From Pseudomonadota bacterium (GTDB lineage: Bacteria; Pseudomonadota; Alphaproteobacteria; Rhizobiales; Rhizobiaceae), in contig JAEYDD010000072.1 of NCBI GenBank assembly GCA_023404095.1, positions 124,001 through 188,000 on the forward strand: a DNA stretch of 64,000 nt, in the 5' to 3' direction. The first letter of the stretch is position 1; each line of letters opens with the position of its first letter. This document shows, piece after piece, positions 30,547 to 38,764 of the stretch. Both the position numbers and the translations under genes were made by a program. The notes beneath the pieces were generated by a model. That model ran no database searches, was not told where the DNA came from, and saw only the letters and a list, made by a program, of their open reading frames with translations.

Positions 30547-31010
30547 CAGGCGATTTCCATGATGGCGTCGATCTCGACGGCCGCGTTCAGCGGCAACGCG
30601 GCCATGCCCACGGCCGCGCGCGCGTGCTTGCCCGGTTCGCCGAGCGCGCTGACGAGGAGGTTGGAGGCGCCGTTGATGACGAGGTGCTGTTCGACAAATG
30701 TTGGAGCAGAAGCAACGAAGCCATTGATCTTTATAATTCTCTTGATTCGTGACAGATCACCGAGGGCGGCCTTCGCCTGGGCAAGCAGGTTGACGGCGCA
30801 GAGCTCGGCGGCCTTCTGGCCGGTCGCAACGTCCACATCCTTGCCGAGGTGCCCGGTCACGGCGATCTTACCGTCGGCGATGGGAAGCTGGCCGGATATG
30901 TGAAGGATCGAGCCGCTGATCACGTAGGGAACGTAGTTTGCGGCAGGAGCCGCGGCGTCTGGGATCGTGTAGCCGAGTTCCTTGACCCTGGTCTCGATTT
31001 CAGCGGACAT
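30546..31010 (-). CDS. RidA family protein (reactive enamine/imine deaminase)
   Basis: 154 residues. Family members hydrolyse 2-aminoacrylate and similar imines released by PLP enzymes. YVISGSILHISGQLPIADGK, a central NLLAQAKAALGDLSRIKRIIKINGF and VGMAALPLNAAVEIDAIMEI match YjgF/RidA; the alphaproteobacterial YjgF-like subgroup is this long. The catalytic Arg usually found in the C-terminal AxRxxVG is not obvious: the stretch here is ARAAVGMAALP. First gene of the minus-strand run ridA, gdpD, FemAB-like, HIT. Confidence 0.88.
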   Translation of the reverse strand: MSAEIETRVKELGYTIPDAAAPAANYVPYVISGSILHISGQLPIADGKIAVTGHLGKDVDVATGQKAAELCAVNLLAQAKAALGDLSRIKRIIKINGFVASAPTFVEQHLVINGASNLLVSALGEPGKHARAAVGMAALPLNAAVEIDAIMEIA

Positions 31011-31225
31011 GCTTCGTCTCCATCCTTGCGATCATTTTGGCCTTGCCGTCGAAGGGGCGGCAGGCGCCGATTGTCGTTTTTCAGGACGGCATGCCCGGAG
31101 CTGTGCGCAGGCGCGCCGCCTCGATTGCGTTTTCTGTTACAATGCGGCATGCAAATGCAAATGCGCCTCGCTCTTGCCGAATGTGTTCTTATAACATCGC
31201 GGCCGAGTTCAACAGGAGGAAACGG

Positions 31226-32044
31226 ATGTTTCGCTCAACCTTTGTCCCGGCCGTGACCGCCGCGGCCATCCTGGCAGCGATGCCGTTCGGTTCCGTTTCC
31301 GCAGCCGGCCTGGCACCGCATCGGGCGGTCTACGACCTGCAGCTCAAGGACGCGTCCGAGCGCTCCGGGATCGCCGGCATGTACGGACGGATGGTCTACG
31401 AGTTCAACGGCAACGCCTGCGAGGGCTATACCGTCAGCTTCCGGTTCGTCACCCAGATCAATACGGGCGAGGAGACGCGCCTGACCGACCAGCAGACGAC
31501 CACCTACGAAGACCTGAAGAATCGCAGCTTCCGCTTCCTGACCCGCTCCTTCACCGATGACAAGCTCGACAAGGAAGTGCGCGGCAATGCGCGGGACGAC
31601 AAGAACGGCGTCAACGTCGAGCTGACGGCGCCCGATACGCGGGCCGTGGAGCTTGGCGAAAGCGTCTTTCCGACCGAGCATATGCTGGAACTGATTGAGC
31701 GGGCGAAGAAGGGTGAGCGGTTCTTCGAGGCGCGAATCTTCGACGGTTCGGATTCGGGTGACAAGGCGCTGATGACGACGACGATCCTCGGCAAGAAGGA
31801 AATGCCGGGTTCTGACGATCCGGATGCCGCCAAGGCGGGCACTTTCGCCAAGCAGGCGTTCTGGCCGGTGACGATCGCCTACTACAACGACGATACAAAA
31901 GGTGACGCGCTTCCGATCTATCGCATGTCGTTCAAGCTCTACGAGAATGGCATTACCCGCGACCTGACGATGGACTACGGCGATTTCGTGCTGACGGGAA
32001 AGCTTGCAAACCTCGAGCTGTTTCAGCCCGCGGACTGCAAGTAG
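31226..32044 (+). CDS. eipB: Cell envelope integrity protein EipB (DUF1849)
   Basis: 272-residue periplasmic protein; signal peptide with FVPAVTAAAILAAMPFGSVSA and cleavage after ASA-like VSA. EipB of Brucella is a beta-spiral periplasmic protein needed for envelope integrity, with one conserved disulfide; the matching pair here is C65 (GNACEGYT) and C271 at the extreme C-terminus. APHRAVYDLQL and GRMVYEFNG are conserved. AGGAGGA at 31214-31220 decides the ATG at 31226; open frame upstream is not coding. Confidence 0.9.
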   Translation: MFRSTFVPAVTAAAILAAMPFGSVSAAGLAPHRAVYDLQLKDASERSGIAGMYGRMVYEFNGNACEGYTVSFRFVTQINTGEETRLTDQQTTTYEDLKNRSFRFLTRSFTDDKLDKEVRGNARDDKNGVNVELTAPDTRAVELGESVFPTEHMLELIERAKKGERFFEARIFDGSDSGDKALMTTTILGKKEMPGSDDPDAAKAGTFAKQAFWPVTIAYYNDDTKGDALPIYRMSFKLYENGITRDLTMDYGDFVLTGKLANLELFQPADCK

Positions 32045-32073
32045 ACGGTCCGTATCGCGTTGCTTTTTCTTCC

Positions 32074-32233
32074 GGCGGGGTTGATTTCGCCGCCAACTGA
32101 GGTTAAGGGCAGCGCATTCCACACGTGAGGCATGGGGCTTTCCGGGAGAAATCCGGAGCGCTCCGCCGGTGGCAGGGCCAAGGGGTTCTGCTGTTCGCCT
32201 TGCGGAGGTTCAACCGGAAAAAGGAGAAAAGGC
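32074..32233 (+). promoter_or_regulatory. Structured leader of rpsB (candidate)
   Basis: Between eipB and rpsB there is a GGCGG/CCGCC hairpin (32074-32094) and a 12-base palindrome CGGAGCGCTCCG (32154-32165), followed by a purine-rich AAAAAGGAG ribosome site. Ribosomal protein S2 represses its own operon through the leader mRNA in several bacteria; whether this leader does so is inference. Confidence 0.3.
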
Positions 32234-32998
32234 ATGGCATTGCCTGATTTCAGCATGCGCCAGCTTCTGGAAGCTGGTGTCCACTTCGGCCACCAGACCC
32301 ACCGCTGGAACCCGAAGATGAAGCCGTACATCTTCGGCGACCGTAGCAACGTCCACATCATCGACCTCGCTCAGACCGTTCCGCTGCTTCACCGCGCGCT
32401 GCAGGTCGTCAGCGACACCGTTGCCGGTGGCGGCCGCGTCCTGTTCGTCGGCACCAAGCGCCAGGCATCCGACATCATCGCCGATGCCGCCAAGCGTTCG
32501 GCCCAGTACTACGTCAACGCCCGCTGGCTCGGCGGCATGCTGACGAACTGGAAGACGATCTCGAACTCGATCCAGCGCCTGCGCAAGCTCGACGAGATCC
32601 TTTCTTCGGAAGCTTCGGGCTTCACCAAGAAGGAGCGTCTGAACCTCGAGCGCGAGCGCGAGAAGCTGGACAAGGCTCTCGGCGGCATCAAGGACATGGG
32701 CGGCACGCCGGACCTGATGTTCATCATCGACACCAACAAGGAGTCGATCGCGATTCAGGAAGCCAAGCGTCTCGGCATCCCGGTCGTCGCCATCATCGAT
32801 TCGAACTGCGATCCCGACCCGATCGATTTCCCGATCCCGGGCAACGACGACGCCTCGCGCGCCATCGCGCTCTACTGCGACCTGATCGCGCGCGCTGCCA
32901 TCGACGGCATCGCCCGCCAGCAGAGTTCGTCGGGCCGCGATCTCGGCGCTTCGGCTGAAGCCCAGCTCGAGCCGGCTCTGGACGACGCCCAGGCCTGA
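32234..32998 (+). CDS. rpsB: 30S ribosomal protein S2
   Basis: 254 residues. MRQLLEAGVHFGHQTHRWNPKMKPYIFG, FVGTKRQASDIIADAAKR, and IPVVAIIDSNCDPDPIDFPIPGNDDA with AIALYCDLI are the standard S2 signatures. ATG at 32234 follows AAGGAG; the frame is open upstream in the leader without meaning. Separated from tsf by 307 bases containing a strong hairpin. Confidence 0.98.
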   Translation: MALPDFSMRQLLEAGVHFGHQTHRWNPKMKPYIFGDRSNVHIIDLAQTVPLLHRALQVVSDTVAGGGRVLFVGTKRQASDIIADAAKRSAQYYVNARWLGGMLTNWKTISNSIQRLRKLDEILSSEASGFTKKERLNLEREREKLDKALGGIKDMGGTPDLMFIIDTNKESIAIQEAKRLGIPVVAIIDSNCDPDPIDFPIPGNDDASRAIALYCDLIARAAIDGIARQQSSSGRDLGASAEAQLEPALDDAQA

Positions 32999-33044
32999 TA
33001 GGGTCGGGCGCGGAACGCACTGATTGCGTCCGTAAAGGAATCTG

Positions 33045-33091
33045 GACAAGGCCGTTTGCCTCCAAAAAGGTCGAGCGGCCTTGTCTGTTTT
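33045..33091 (+). terminator. Terminator or attenuator between rpsB and tsf
   Basis: GACAAGGCCG (33045-33054) and CGGCCTTGTC (33076-33085) form a perfect 10-bp stem with a 21-base loop, then TGTTTT. It would reduce readthrough from rpsB into tsf. Confidence 0.65.
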
Positions 33092-33305
33092 GCCACAGAT
33101 GCGCGCGAGATCCGCGCGATCATGGCGCGGCAGGGGCTGATCCGTCATCACCCTGTCATGCGCAAGGTGGATTGGCTGCCGCCACGCTGGTCTTGTCCGC
33201 GGGATGCGGCCAACGGCGCCATTGAATTGAAATCGCGTTAGCGTTTGCGCGGGAATTGTCAGATTTCCGCGAAACGGTGCGCAGAACCCGCAAAGAGGCG
33301 AGACG
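33092..33305 (+). promoter_or_regulatory. Upstream region of tsf with a hairpin leader
   Basis: About 210 bases after the rpsB terminator with no ORF that I would accept. CGCGGGAA (33248-33255) and TTTCCGCG (33264-33271) can pair over an 8-base loop, with one G-U pair, 35 bases before the tsf start. A separate tsf promoter must lie here if the preceding hairpin terminates; none is sharp enough to name. Confidence 0.3.
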
Positions 33306-34229
33306 ATGGAAATCACTGCAGCAATGGTGAAGGAACTGCGCGAAAAGTCCGGCGCAGGCATGATGGATTGCAAGAAGGCCCTGAACGAGACCAATGGCGA
33401 CATGGAAGCCGCGATCGACTGGCTGCGCGCCAAGGGCATCGCCAAGGCCGACAAGAAGTCCGGCCGCACCGCAGCTGAAGGCCTGATCGGCATCGTCAGC
33501 GGCGGCGTGAAGGCCGTCGCCGTCGAGATCAACTCCGAGACAGACTTCGTTGCCCGCAACGAGGCCTTCCAGGAACTCGTCCGCGGCGTCGCCAATGTGG
33601 CGCTTTCGACCGACGGCACCGTCGAAGCGATCGCCAAGGCGACCTATCCGGCAACCGGCAAGTCCGTCGAGGACTCGATCAAGGACGCGATCGCCACCAT
33701 CGGCGAAAACATGACGCTCCGCCGCGCAGCGCTGCTGCAGGTCGAGGACGGCGTGGTTGCGACCTACATCCACAACGCTGCCGGCGACGGCATCGGCAAG
33801 CTCGGCGTCCTCGTCGCGCTGAAGTCGGTCGGTGACAAGGAAGTGCTCTACTCGGTCGGCCGCCAGGTCGCCATGCACGTTGCCGCCACCAACCCGCTTG
33901 CCATCCGCGCCGAGGAAGTCGATCCGGCCGTCGCCGAGCGCGAGCGCAACGTCTTCATCGAACAGTCGCGCGCTTCCGGCAAGCCGGACAACATCATCGA
34001 GAAGATGGTCGAAGGCCGCATGCGCAAGTTCTTCGAGGAAGTCGCGCTTCTGTCTCAGGCTTTCGTCATGAACCCGGAAATCACTGTGGGCCAGGCCGTC
34101 AAGGACGCCGAGAAGCTTGCCGGTGCATCGATCGAAGTCGTCGGCATGGCGCGCCTGCTGCTCGGCGAAGGCGTGGAGAAGGAAGAATCCGACTTCGCAG
34201 CCGAAGTCGCAGCCGTCGCCAAGGGCTGA
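33306..34229 (+). CDS. tsf: Translation elongation factor Ts
   Basis: Nucleotide exchange factor for EF-Tu. 307 residues: N-terminal UBA-like domain (VKELREKSGAGMMDCKKALNE), KADKKSGRTAAEG, the core contact EINSETDFVARNEAFQ and VAMHVAATNPLAI. Full length and conserved. AAAGAGG-type ribosome site just upstream. A hairpin follows at 34278. Confidence 0.98.
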   Translation: MEITAAMVKELREKSGAGMMDCKKALNETNGDMEAAIDWLRAKGIAKADKKSGRTAAEGLIGIVSGGVKAVAVEINSETDFVARNEAFQELVRGVANVALSTDGTVEAIAKATYPATGKSVEDSIKDAIATIGENMTLRRAALLQVEDGVVATYIHNAAGDGIGKLGVLVALKSVGDKEVLYSVGRQVAMHVAATNPLAIRAEEVDPAVAERERNVFIEQSRASGKPDNIIEKMVEGRMRKFFEEVALLSQAFVMNPEITVGQAVKDAEKLAGASIEVVGMARLLLGEGVEKEESDFAAEVAAVAKG

Positions 34230-34277
34230 TTTCTTTACCCGATTTGGGAAAAGACCAGCGACATCAGAAAAGAAACG

Positions 34278-34303
34278 GGGCATCGCGTGACAACGCGGTG
34301 CCC
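34278..34303 (+). terminator. Hairpin after tsf, probable terminator
   Basis: GGGCATCGCGT (34278-34288), GACA loop, ACGCGGTGCCC (34293-34303): 11-bp stem with one G-U pair. The following TTCGTGTAT is only moderately T-rich. Confidence 0.55.
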
Positions 34304-34415
34304 TTCGTGTATCCGGCTCACGGTGAAGCTTGGGCGCCGCGCGCGCCATCGCGTGCGTCCCGCTGCTGCCGCAACCGCTTCGCCACGAAGTTCATAACAA
34401 GAGCCAGGAGCGCCA

Positions 34416-35138
34416 ATGTCCGCCAATCCGATCTACAAACGCGTGCTGCTGAAAGCCTCGGGCGAGGCGCTGATGGGGTCGCAAGGGTTCGGCATCGACG
34501 TCGCGGTGGCCGACCGTATCGCCTCCGACATCGCCGAAGCGCGTGCGCTGGGCGTTGAGGTCGGCGTCGTCGTCGGCGGCGGCAACATCTTTCGCGGCGT
34601 GGCGGTCGCCTCCAAGGGGGGAGACCGCGTGACCGGCGACCACATGGGCATGCTGGCCACCGTGATCAACGCGCTAGCGCTGGCCACATCGCTGCGCAAG
34701 CTCGATATCGACACGGTGGTGCTCTCCGCCATCGCCATGCCGGAGATCTGTGAAAGCTTCTCGCAGCGCGCGACGTTGCACCATCTGTCGCAGGGGCGCG
34801 TGGTGATCTTTGCCGGCGGCACGGGCAATCCGTTCTTCACTACAGACTCCGCAGCGGCACTGCGTGCGGCCGAAATCGGCGCCGAGGCGATCTTCAAGGG
34901 CACGCAGGTGGATGGCATTTATTCGGCTGATCCGAAGAAGTATCCCGATGCCACGCGCTTCGACCGTCTGACGCATGGCGAAGTGCTGGAAAGGGGGCTG
35001 GCCGTGATGGACATCGCTGCCGTCGCGCTGGCGCGTGAGAACGCCATCCCGATCGTCGTCTTCTCGATCCACGAGAAGGGCGGATTTGCACAAATATTGA
35101 CCGGCGGCGGTCGCGGGACCATCGTATCCGACAACTGA
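34416..35138 (+). CDS. pyrH: UMP kinase
   Basis: Hexameric kinase making UDP from UMP. 240 residues with KRVLLKASGEALMG, VVVGGGNIFRG, DHMGMLATVINALAL and IFAGGTGNPFFTTDSAAALRAAEI. AGGAG upstream of the ATG. Begins the pyrH-frr-uppS-cdsA-rseP-bamA run; frr follows after 54 bases. Confidence 0.97.
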   Translation: MSANPIYKRVLLKASGEALMGSQGFGIDVAVADRIASDIAEARALGVEVGVVVGGGNIFRGVAVASKGGDRVTGDHMGMLATVINALALATSLRKLDIDTVVLSAIAMPEICESFSQRATLHHLSQGRVVIFAGGTGNPFFTTDSAAALRAAEIGAEAIFKGTQVDGIYSADPKKYPDATRFDRLTHGEVLERGLAVMDIAAVALARENAIPIVVFSIHEKGGFAQILTGGGRGTIVSDN

Positions 35139-35192
35139 TTCCGAGACGGCGCCGCCTGGCGCATCGTTTCCTTATAACGGGAGTTCCAAGCT

Positions 35193-35753
35193 ATGAGTGA
35201 AGGTGTTGATCTGAAGGAACTGAAGCGCCGCATGGATGGTGCCATTTCCGCGTTCAAGCACGATATCGCATCGCTGCGTACGGGCCGCGCCTCGGCCAAC
35301 GTTCTCGATCCGGTCACGGTCGAGGCCTACGGTTCGCGCATGCCGCTGAACCAGGTGGCCAACATCACCGTTCCGGAGCCGCGCATGCTGGCCGTATCGG
35401 TCTGGGACAAGTCGATGGTCGGCGCTGTCGACCGGGCCATCCGGGAATCCAATCTCGGCCTGAACCCGATCGTAGACGGCCAGAACCTGCGCATCCCGCT
35501 GCCGGAACTGAACGAGGAGCGGCGCCGCTCGCTGGTCAAGATTGCGCATGACTATGCGGAAAAGGGCAAGGTCGCCATCCGTCACGTGCGTCGCGACGGC
35601 ATGGACGAACTTAAAAAGGCCGAGAAGGATGGCGATATCGGCCAGGACATCAGCCGTAGCCAGTCCGAGAAGGTCCAAAAGATGACCGACGATATGATTT
35701 CCGATATCGATAGCTTGCTTGCCGAGAAGGAAAAGGAAATCATGCAAGTCTAG
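35193..35753 (+). CDS. frr: Ribosome recycling factor
   Basis: 186 residues. Releases ribosomes after termination together with EF-G. LRTGRASANVLDPVTVEAYG, PLNQVANITVPEPRMLAV and EERRRSLVKIAHDYAEKGKVAIRHVRRD are the standard signatures; a two-domain helical-bundle protein with a C-terminal coiled coil. GGGAG is upstream of the ATG. Confidence 0.98.
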   Translation: MSEGVDLKELKRRMDGAISAFKHDIASLRTGRASANVLDPVTVEAYGSRMPLNQVANITVPEPRMLAVSVWDKSMVGAVDRAIRESNLGLNPIVDGQNLRIPLPELNEERRRSLVKIAHDYAEKGKVAIRHVRRDGMDELKKAEKDGDIGQDISRSQSEKVQKMTDDMISDIDSLLAEKEKEIMQV

Positions 35754-35797
35754 TTTGAAGGCTTGCCCGATTTCCCGTTTTCTTTCACGGATCGTCG

Positions 35798-36547
35798 ATG
35801 ACCAAACATGCTTTGAAGAACATTCCGCGCCACGTCGCCATCATCATGGATGGCAACGGGCGCTGGGCAAATGTTCGTGGCCTGCCGCGCAGCATGGGCC
35901 ATCGTAAGGGGGTCGAGGCAGTTCGCGAGGCGGTTCGCGCCGCCGCCGAACTCGGTGTCGAATACCTGACCCTGTTTGCTTTCTCCTCGGAAAACTGGAG
36001 CCGGCCGGAAAGCGAGGTCAGCGACCTCATGGGGCTGCTGAAGACTTTCGTTCGCCGTGATCTGCAGACGCTGCACAAGGAGAATGTGCGCATACGCGTG
36101 ATCGGTGACCGGTCCAATCTGCGCAGCGACATTCTGCCGCTTCTTCTCGAGGCGGAGGAACGCACGCGTGACAATACGGCGATCACGCTCGTGATTGCCT
36201 TCAATTACGGCGCCCGCGACGAGATCGCGCGCGCTGTGCGCTCGCTTGCGGGGGACGTCGCCGCCGGGATCCTGCATCCCGCGGACGTGACGCCTGAACG
36301 CATCAGTGCCCAGCTCGATACGGCCGACATCCCAGACCCCGACCTCATCATCCGCACGAGCGGGGAGGAGCGGCTGTCCAATTTCCTGCTGTGGCAGGCT
36401 GCATATGCGGAACTCATGTTCATACCCGAATTCTGGCCCGACTTTTCGCGGGAAACCTTTCATAACGCGCTTCGGAACTATGCCAGGCGTGAGCGCCGGT
36501 TCGGCGGCGTGACGGCTGCAGCGCCGACCCTGGCTGTAGGCTCCTGA
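35798..36547 (+). CDS. uppS: Isoprenyl transferase (undecaprenyl diphosphate synthase)
   Basis: cis-prenyltransferase building the C55 carrier for peptidoglycan and O-antigen from IPP made by the ispDF pathway. 249 residues: HVAIIMDGNGRWA with catalytic Asp, GHRKGVEAV, LTLFAFSSENWSRP, and C-terminal DLIIRTSGEERLSNFLLWQ with FIPEFWPDF. The stop overlaps the cdsA start by 1 base (TGATG). Confidence 0.96.
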   Translation: MTKHALKNIPRHVAIIMDGNGRWANVRGLPRSMGHRKGVEAVREAVRAAAELGVEYLTLFAFSSENWSRPESEVSDLMGLLKTFVRRDLQTLHKENVRIRVIGDRSNLRSDILPLLLEAEERTRDNTAITLVIAFNYGARDEIARAVRSLAGDVAAGILHPADVTPERISAQLDTADIPDPDLIIRTSGEERLSNFLLWQAAYAELMFIPEFWPDFSRETFHNALRNYARRERRFGGVTAAAPTLAVGS

Positions 36548-37377
36548 TGAGCACAGAACTGCGCCTTCGCATCATCTCCGCCATCGTACTCGCAAGTGTC
36601 GTGCTCGCCGCCACCTGGGCTGGCGGTTTCCCGTTCCGTCTGCTGGCGGCGGCGATGGCGCTGCTCGTCTATTACGAATGGTCGACGATCACGCGTCTGG
36701 GCGAGGTCGATGCGCGCGGAAATGCGTTCGGCTGGGCTGCCACCGCCCTTGCCGCCGTCCTCACGGTGTCGGGCGAGGGCGTTCTTGCGCTCGCGACCGT
36801 TGCCGCAGCGACCGTGCTGGCCCTCGCGCACACGGCAATCTTCAAAAAGAGCTACTGGCTGCCCGGAGGCATTGCCTATGCCGGACTGACGGCGCTGTCG
36901 CTTGCCGCAATCCGCGCCGACAACGACACCGGCCTGATCGCCATGCTGTTCGTCTTCGCCGTTGTGTGGGCAACCGATATCCTCGCCTATTTCGTCGGAA
37001 GGGCCATCGGTGGGCCGAAGCTGGCGCCGTCGATCTCTCCGGGAAAGACCTGGTCCGGCGCGATCGGTGGGACTGTCTCGGCCATCGTGGCCGGCGGCGC
37101 GCTCTATCTGTCGTTCTTCTCATGGCCCGGGCTCTGGATCGTGCTGATTGCGCTTGTCTTGTCCGTGTGCAGCCAAATGGGCGACCTTTTCGAATCCTTC
37201 ATCAAGCGTCGCTTCGGGGTCAAGGATTCCAGCCGCCTCATTCCGGGACACGGCGGCGTAATGGACCGCGTTGACGGTCTTGTTTTTGCCTGTTTCGCGG
37301 CGTTCCTGCTAGGATTGGCTGCGATCGCGACGGGGCGCCCGGTCGCTTCGACGGGCGCGTTTCTTCTCGGCCTTTGA
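36547..37377 (+). CDS. cdsA: Phosphatidate cytidylyltransferase
   Basis: Makes CDP-diacylglycerol from phosphatidate and CTP. 276-residue multi-spanning membrane protein, with the C-terminal signature (SISPGKTWSGAIGG, then SQMGDLFESFIKRRFGVKDSSRLIPGHGGVMDRVDG). The metal-binding Asp residues are in the last stretch. Overlaps uppS by 1 base and precedes rseP by 30 bases. Confidence 0.95.
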   Translation: MSTELRLRIISAIVLASVVLAATWAGGFPFRLLAAAMALLVYYEWSTITRLGEVDARGNAFGWAATALAAVLTVSGEGVLALATVAAATVLALAHTAIFKKSYWLPGGIAYAGLTALSLAAIRADNDTGLIAMLFVFAVVWATDILAYFVGRAIGGPKLAPSISPGKTWSGAIGGTVSAIVAGGALYLSFFSWPGLWIVLIALVLSVCSQMGDLFESFIKRRFGVKDSSRLIPGHGGVMDRVDGLVFACFAAFLLGLAAIATGRPVASTGAFLLGL

Positions 37378-37407
37378 CGCCGTTTTTCCAAGGAGGCCAT
37401 CTCGGAA

Positions 37408-38541
37408 ATGGAACTGTTTCAGCAGGCTTTCGGCCTCCTTACCGGCACGATTGTCCCGTTCCTCGTCGTCCTGACCCTGATCGTCTTCATCCACGAGATG
37501 GGGCACTATCTCGCCGGCCGCTGGTGCGGCATCGGCATCACCGCATTCTCGGTCGGCTTCGGCCCGGAGCTGGCCGGCTTTACCGACCGACGCGGCACGC
37601 GCTGGAAACTGTCGGCGATACCGCTCGGCGGCTATGTGAAGTTCCACGGCGACGAGGATGCCGCCTCCACCCCGGACTACCAGAAATTCGACGGGCTGAC
37701 GGCCGAGGAACGGTCGCGCACCTTCCTGGGGGCTGCGTTGTGGAAGCGCGCGGTAACGGTGGCCGCCGGCCCGATCGCCAATTTCATTCTCGCGATCGCC
37801 ATTTTCAGCGTCACCTTTGCAAGCTACGGCCGGCAGATCGCCGATCCGGTCGTCGCCGAAGTGCGCGAAGCGAGTGCCGCCGCCGAGGCCGGGATCATTC
37901 CGGGCGACCTGCTCGTGGCGATCGACGGCGTTCCCATCCACACGTTTGACGACGTCCGGCGCTATGTGAGCGTGCGTCCCGAAATGCCAATCGTCGTCAC
38001 GATCCGGCGTGACGGTACGGACAGGGATCTGCGGATGGTGCCGCAGCGGACGGAACTGACCGACCAGTTCGGCAACAAGATGGAAGTGGGCGTCATCGGC
38101 ATTGTTACGACGGAGGCCGCCGGCAACTTCCGCGTCGTCAACTACACACCGCTGGAGGCGGTCGGGCAGGGCGTAATCCAGAGCTGGCAGATCGTCACGG
38201 GCACGTTCGACTACCTGTCGAACGTGGTCACAGGCCGGATGAAGGCGGATCAGATCGGCGGCCCGATTAGGGTCGCGGAGGCGTCGGGCCAGATGGCGAC
38301 GCTGGGTGTTGCAGCCCTGCTGCAGCTGGCCGCGGTTCTGTCTGTTTCCATTGGACTTTTGAACCTTATGCCGGTTCCGGTACTTGATGGTGGCCATTTG
38401 ATGTTCTATGCGATTGAAGCTCTTCGCGGACGGCCGGTCGGCCCAAGGACGCAGGAAATCGCATTCCGCATCGGCATGGGACTGATCCTTATGCTGACAG
38501 TGTTTGCGACCTGGAACGATACTTTCGGGCGTATCGGCTGA
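37408..38541 (+). CDS. rseP: RIP metalloprotease RseP (site-2 protease)
   Basis: Intramembrane zinc protease. 377 residues: first membrane helix carries H29-E30-M31-G32-H33, the zinc motif; the C-terminal NLMPVPVLDGGHLMFYAIEAL holds the third ligand. One PDZ domain (about 125-200; SAAAEAGIIPGDLLVAIDG) is seen, versus two in Escherichia coli RseP, which matches the shorter length of alphaproteobacterial forms. Could process anti-sigma factors or leftover signal peptides; neighbours are envelope genes. Confidence 0.95.
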   Translation: MELFQQAFGLLTGTIVPFLVVLTLIVFIHEMGHYLAGRWCGIGITAFSVGFGPELAGFTDRRGTRWKLSAIPLGGYVKFHGDEDAASTPDYQKFDGLTAEERSRTFLGAALWKRAVTVAAGPIANFILAIAIFSVTFASYGRQIADPVVAEVREASAAAEAGIIPGDLLVAIDGVPIHTFDDVRRYVSVRPEMPIVVTIRRDGTDRDLRMVPQRTELTDQFGNKMEVGVIGIVTTEAAGNFRVVNYTPLEAVGQGVIQSWQIVTGTFDYLSNVVTGRMKADQIGGPIRVAEASGQMATLGVAALLQLAAVLSVSIGLLNLMPVPVLDGGHLMFYAIEALRGRPVGPRTQEIAFRIGMGLILMLTVFATWNDTFGRIG

Positions 38542-38764
38542 GCGGCGAGGGGCGTCATGCCGGCAGGCAAGAGGGGAAAAGCGACGTTTTGCTAAGGAGC
38601 TGTTTACCGTAAATGAAAGCTTTAGTGACCATTGGGCCACGGTTCGATTCGAAGTAAACAGAAATTAACGGCCGAGCTTGCTTGTATGGCAAAAGCGGTT
38701 AAAACGGCAGCGTGACCGGAGTCGGGTACGAATTCGCCGCGAGACATTGAAACAAAGGTAAGTT
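38542..38764 (+). promoter_or_regulatory. Upstream region of bamA
   Basis: 223 bases with no ORF; AT-rich compared with its surroundings from 38580, which suggests that bamA has its own promoter besides readthrough from rseP. No exact sigma-factor site can be named. AAAGG at 38754-38758 is the ribosome site. Confidence 0.3.
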
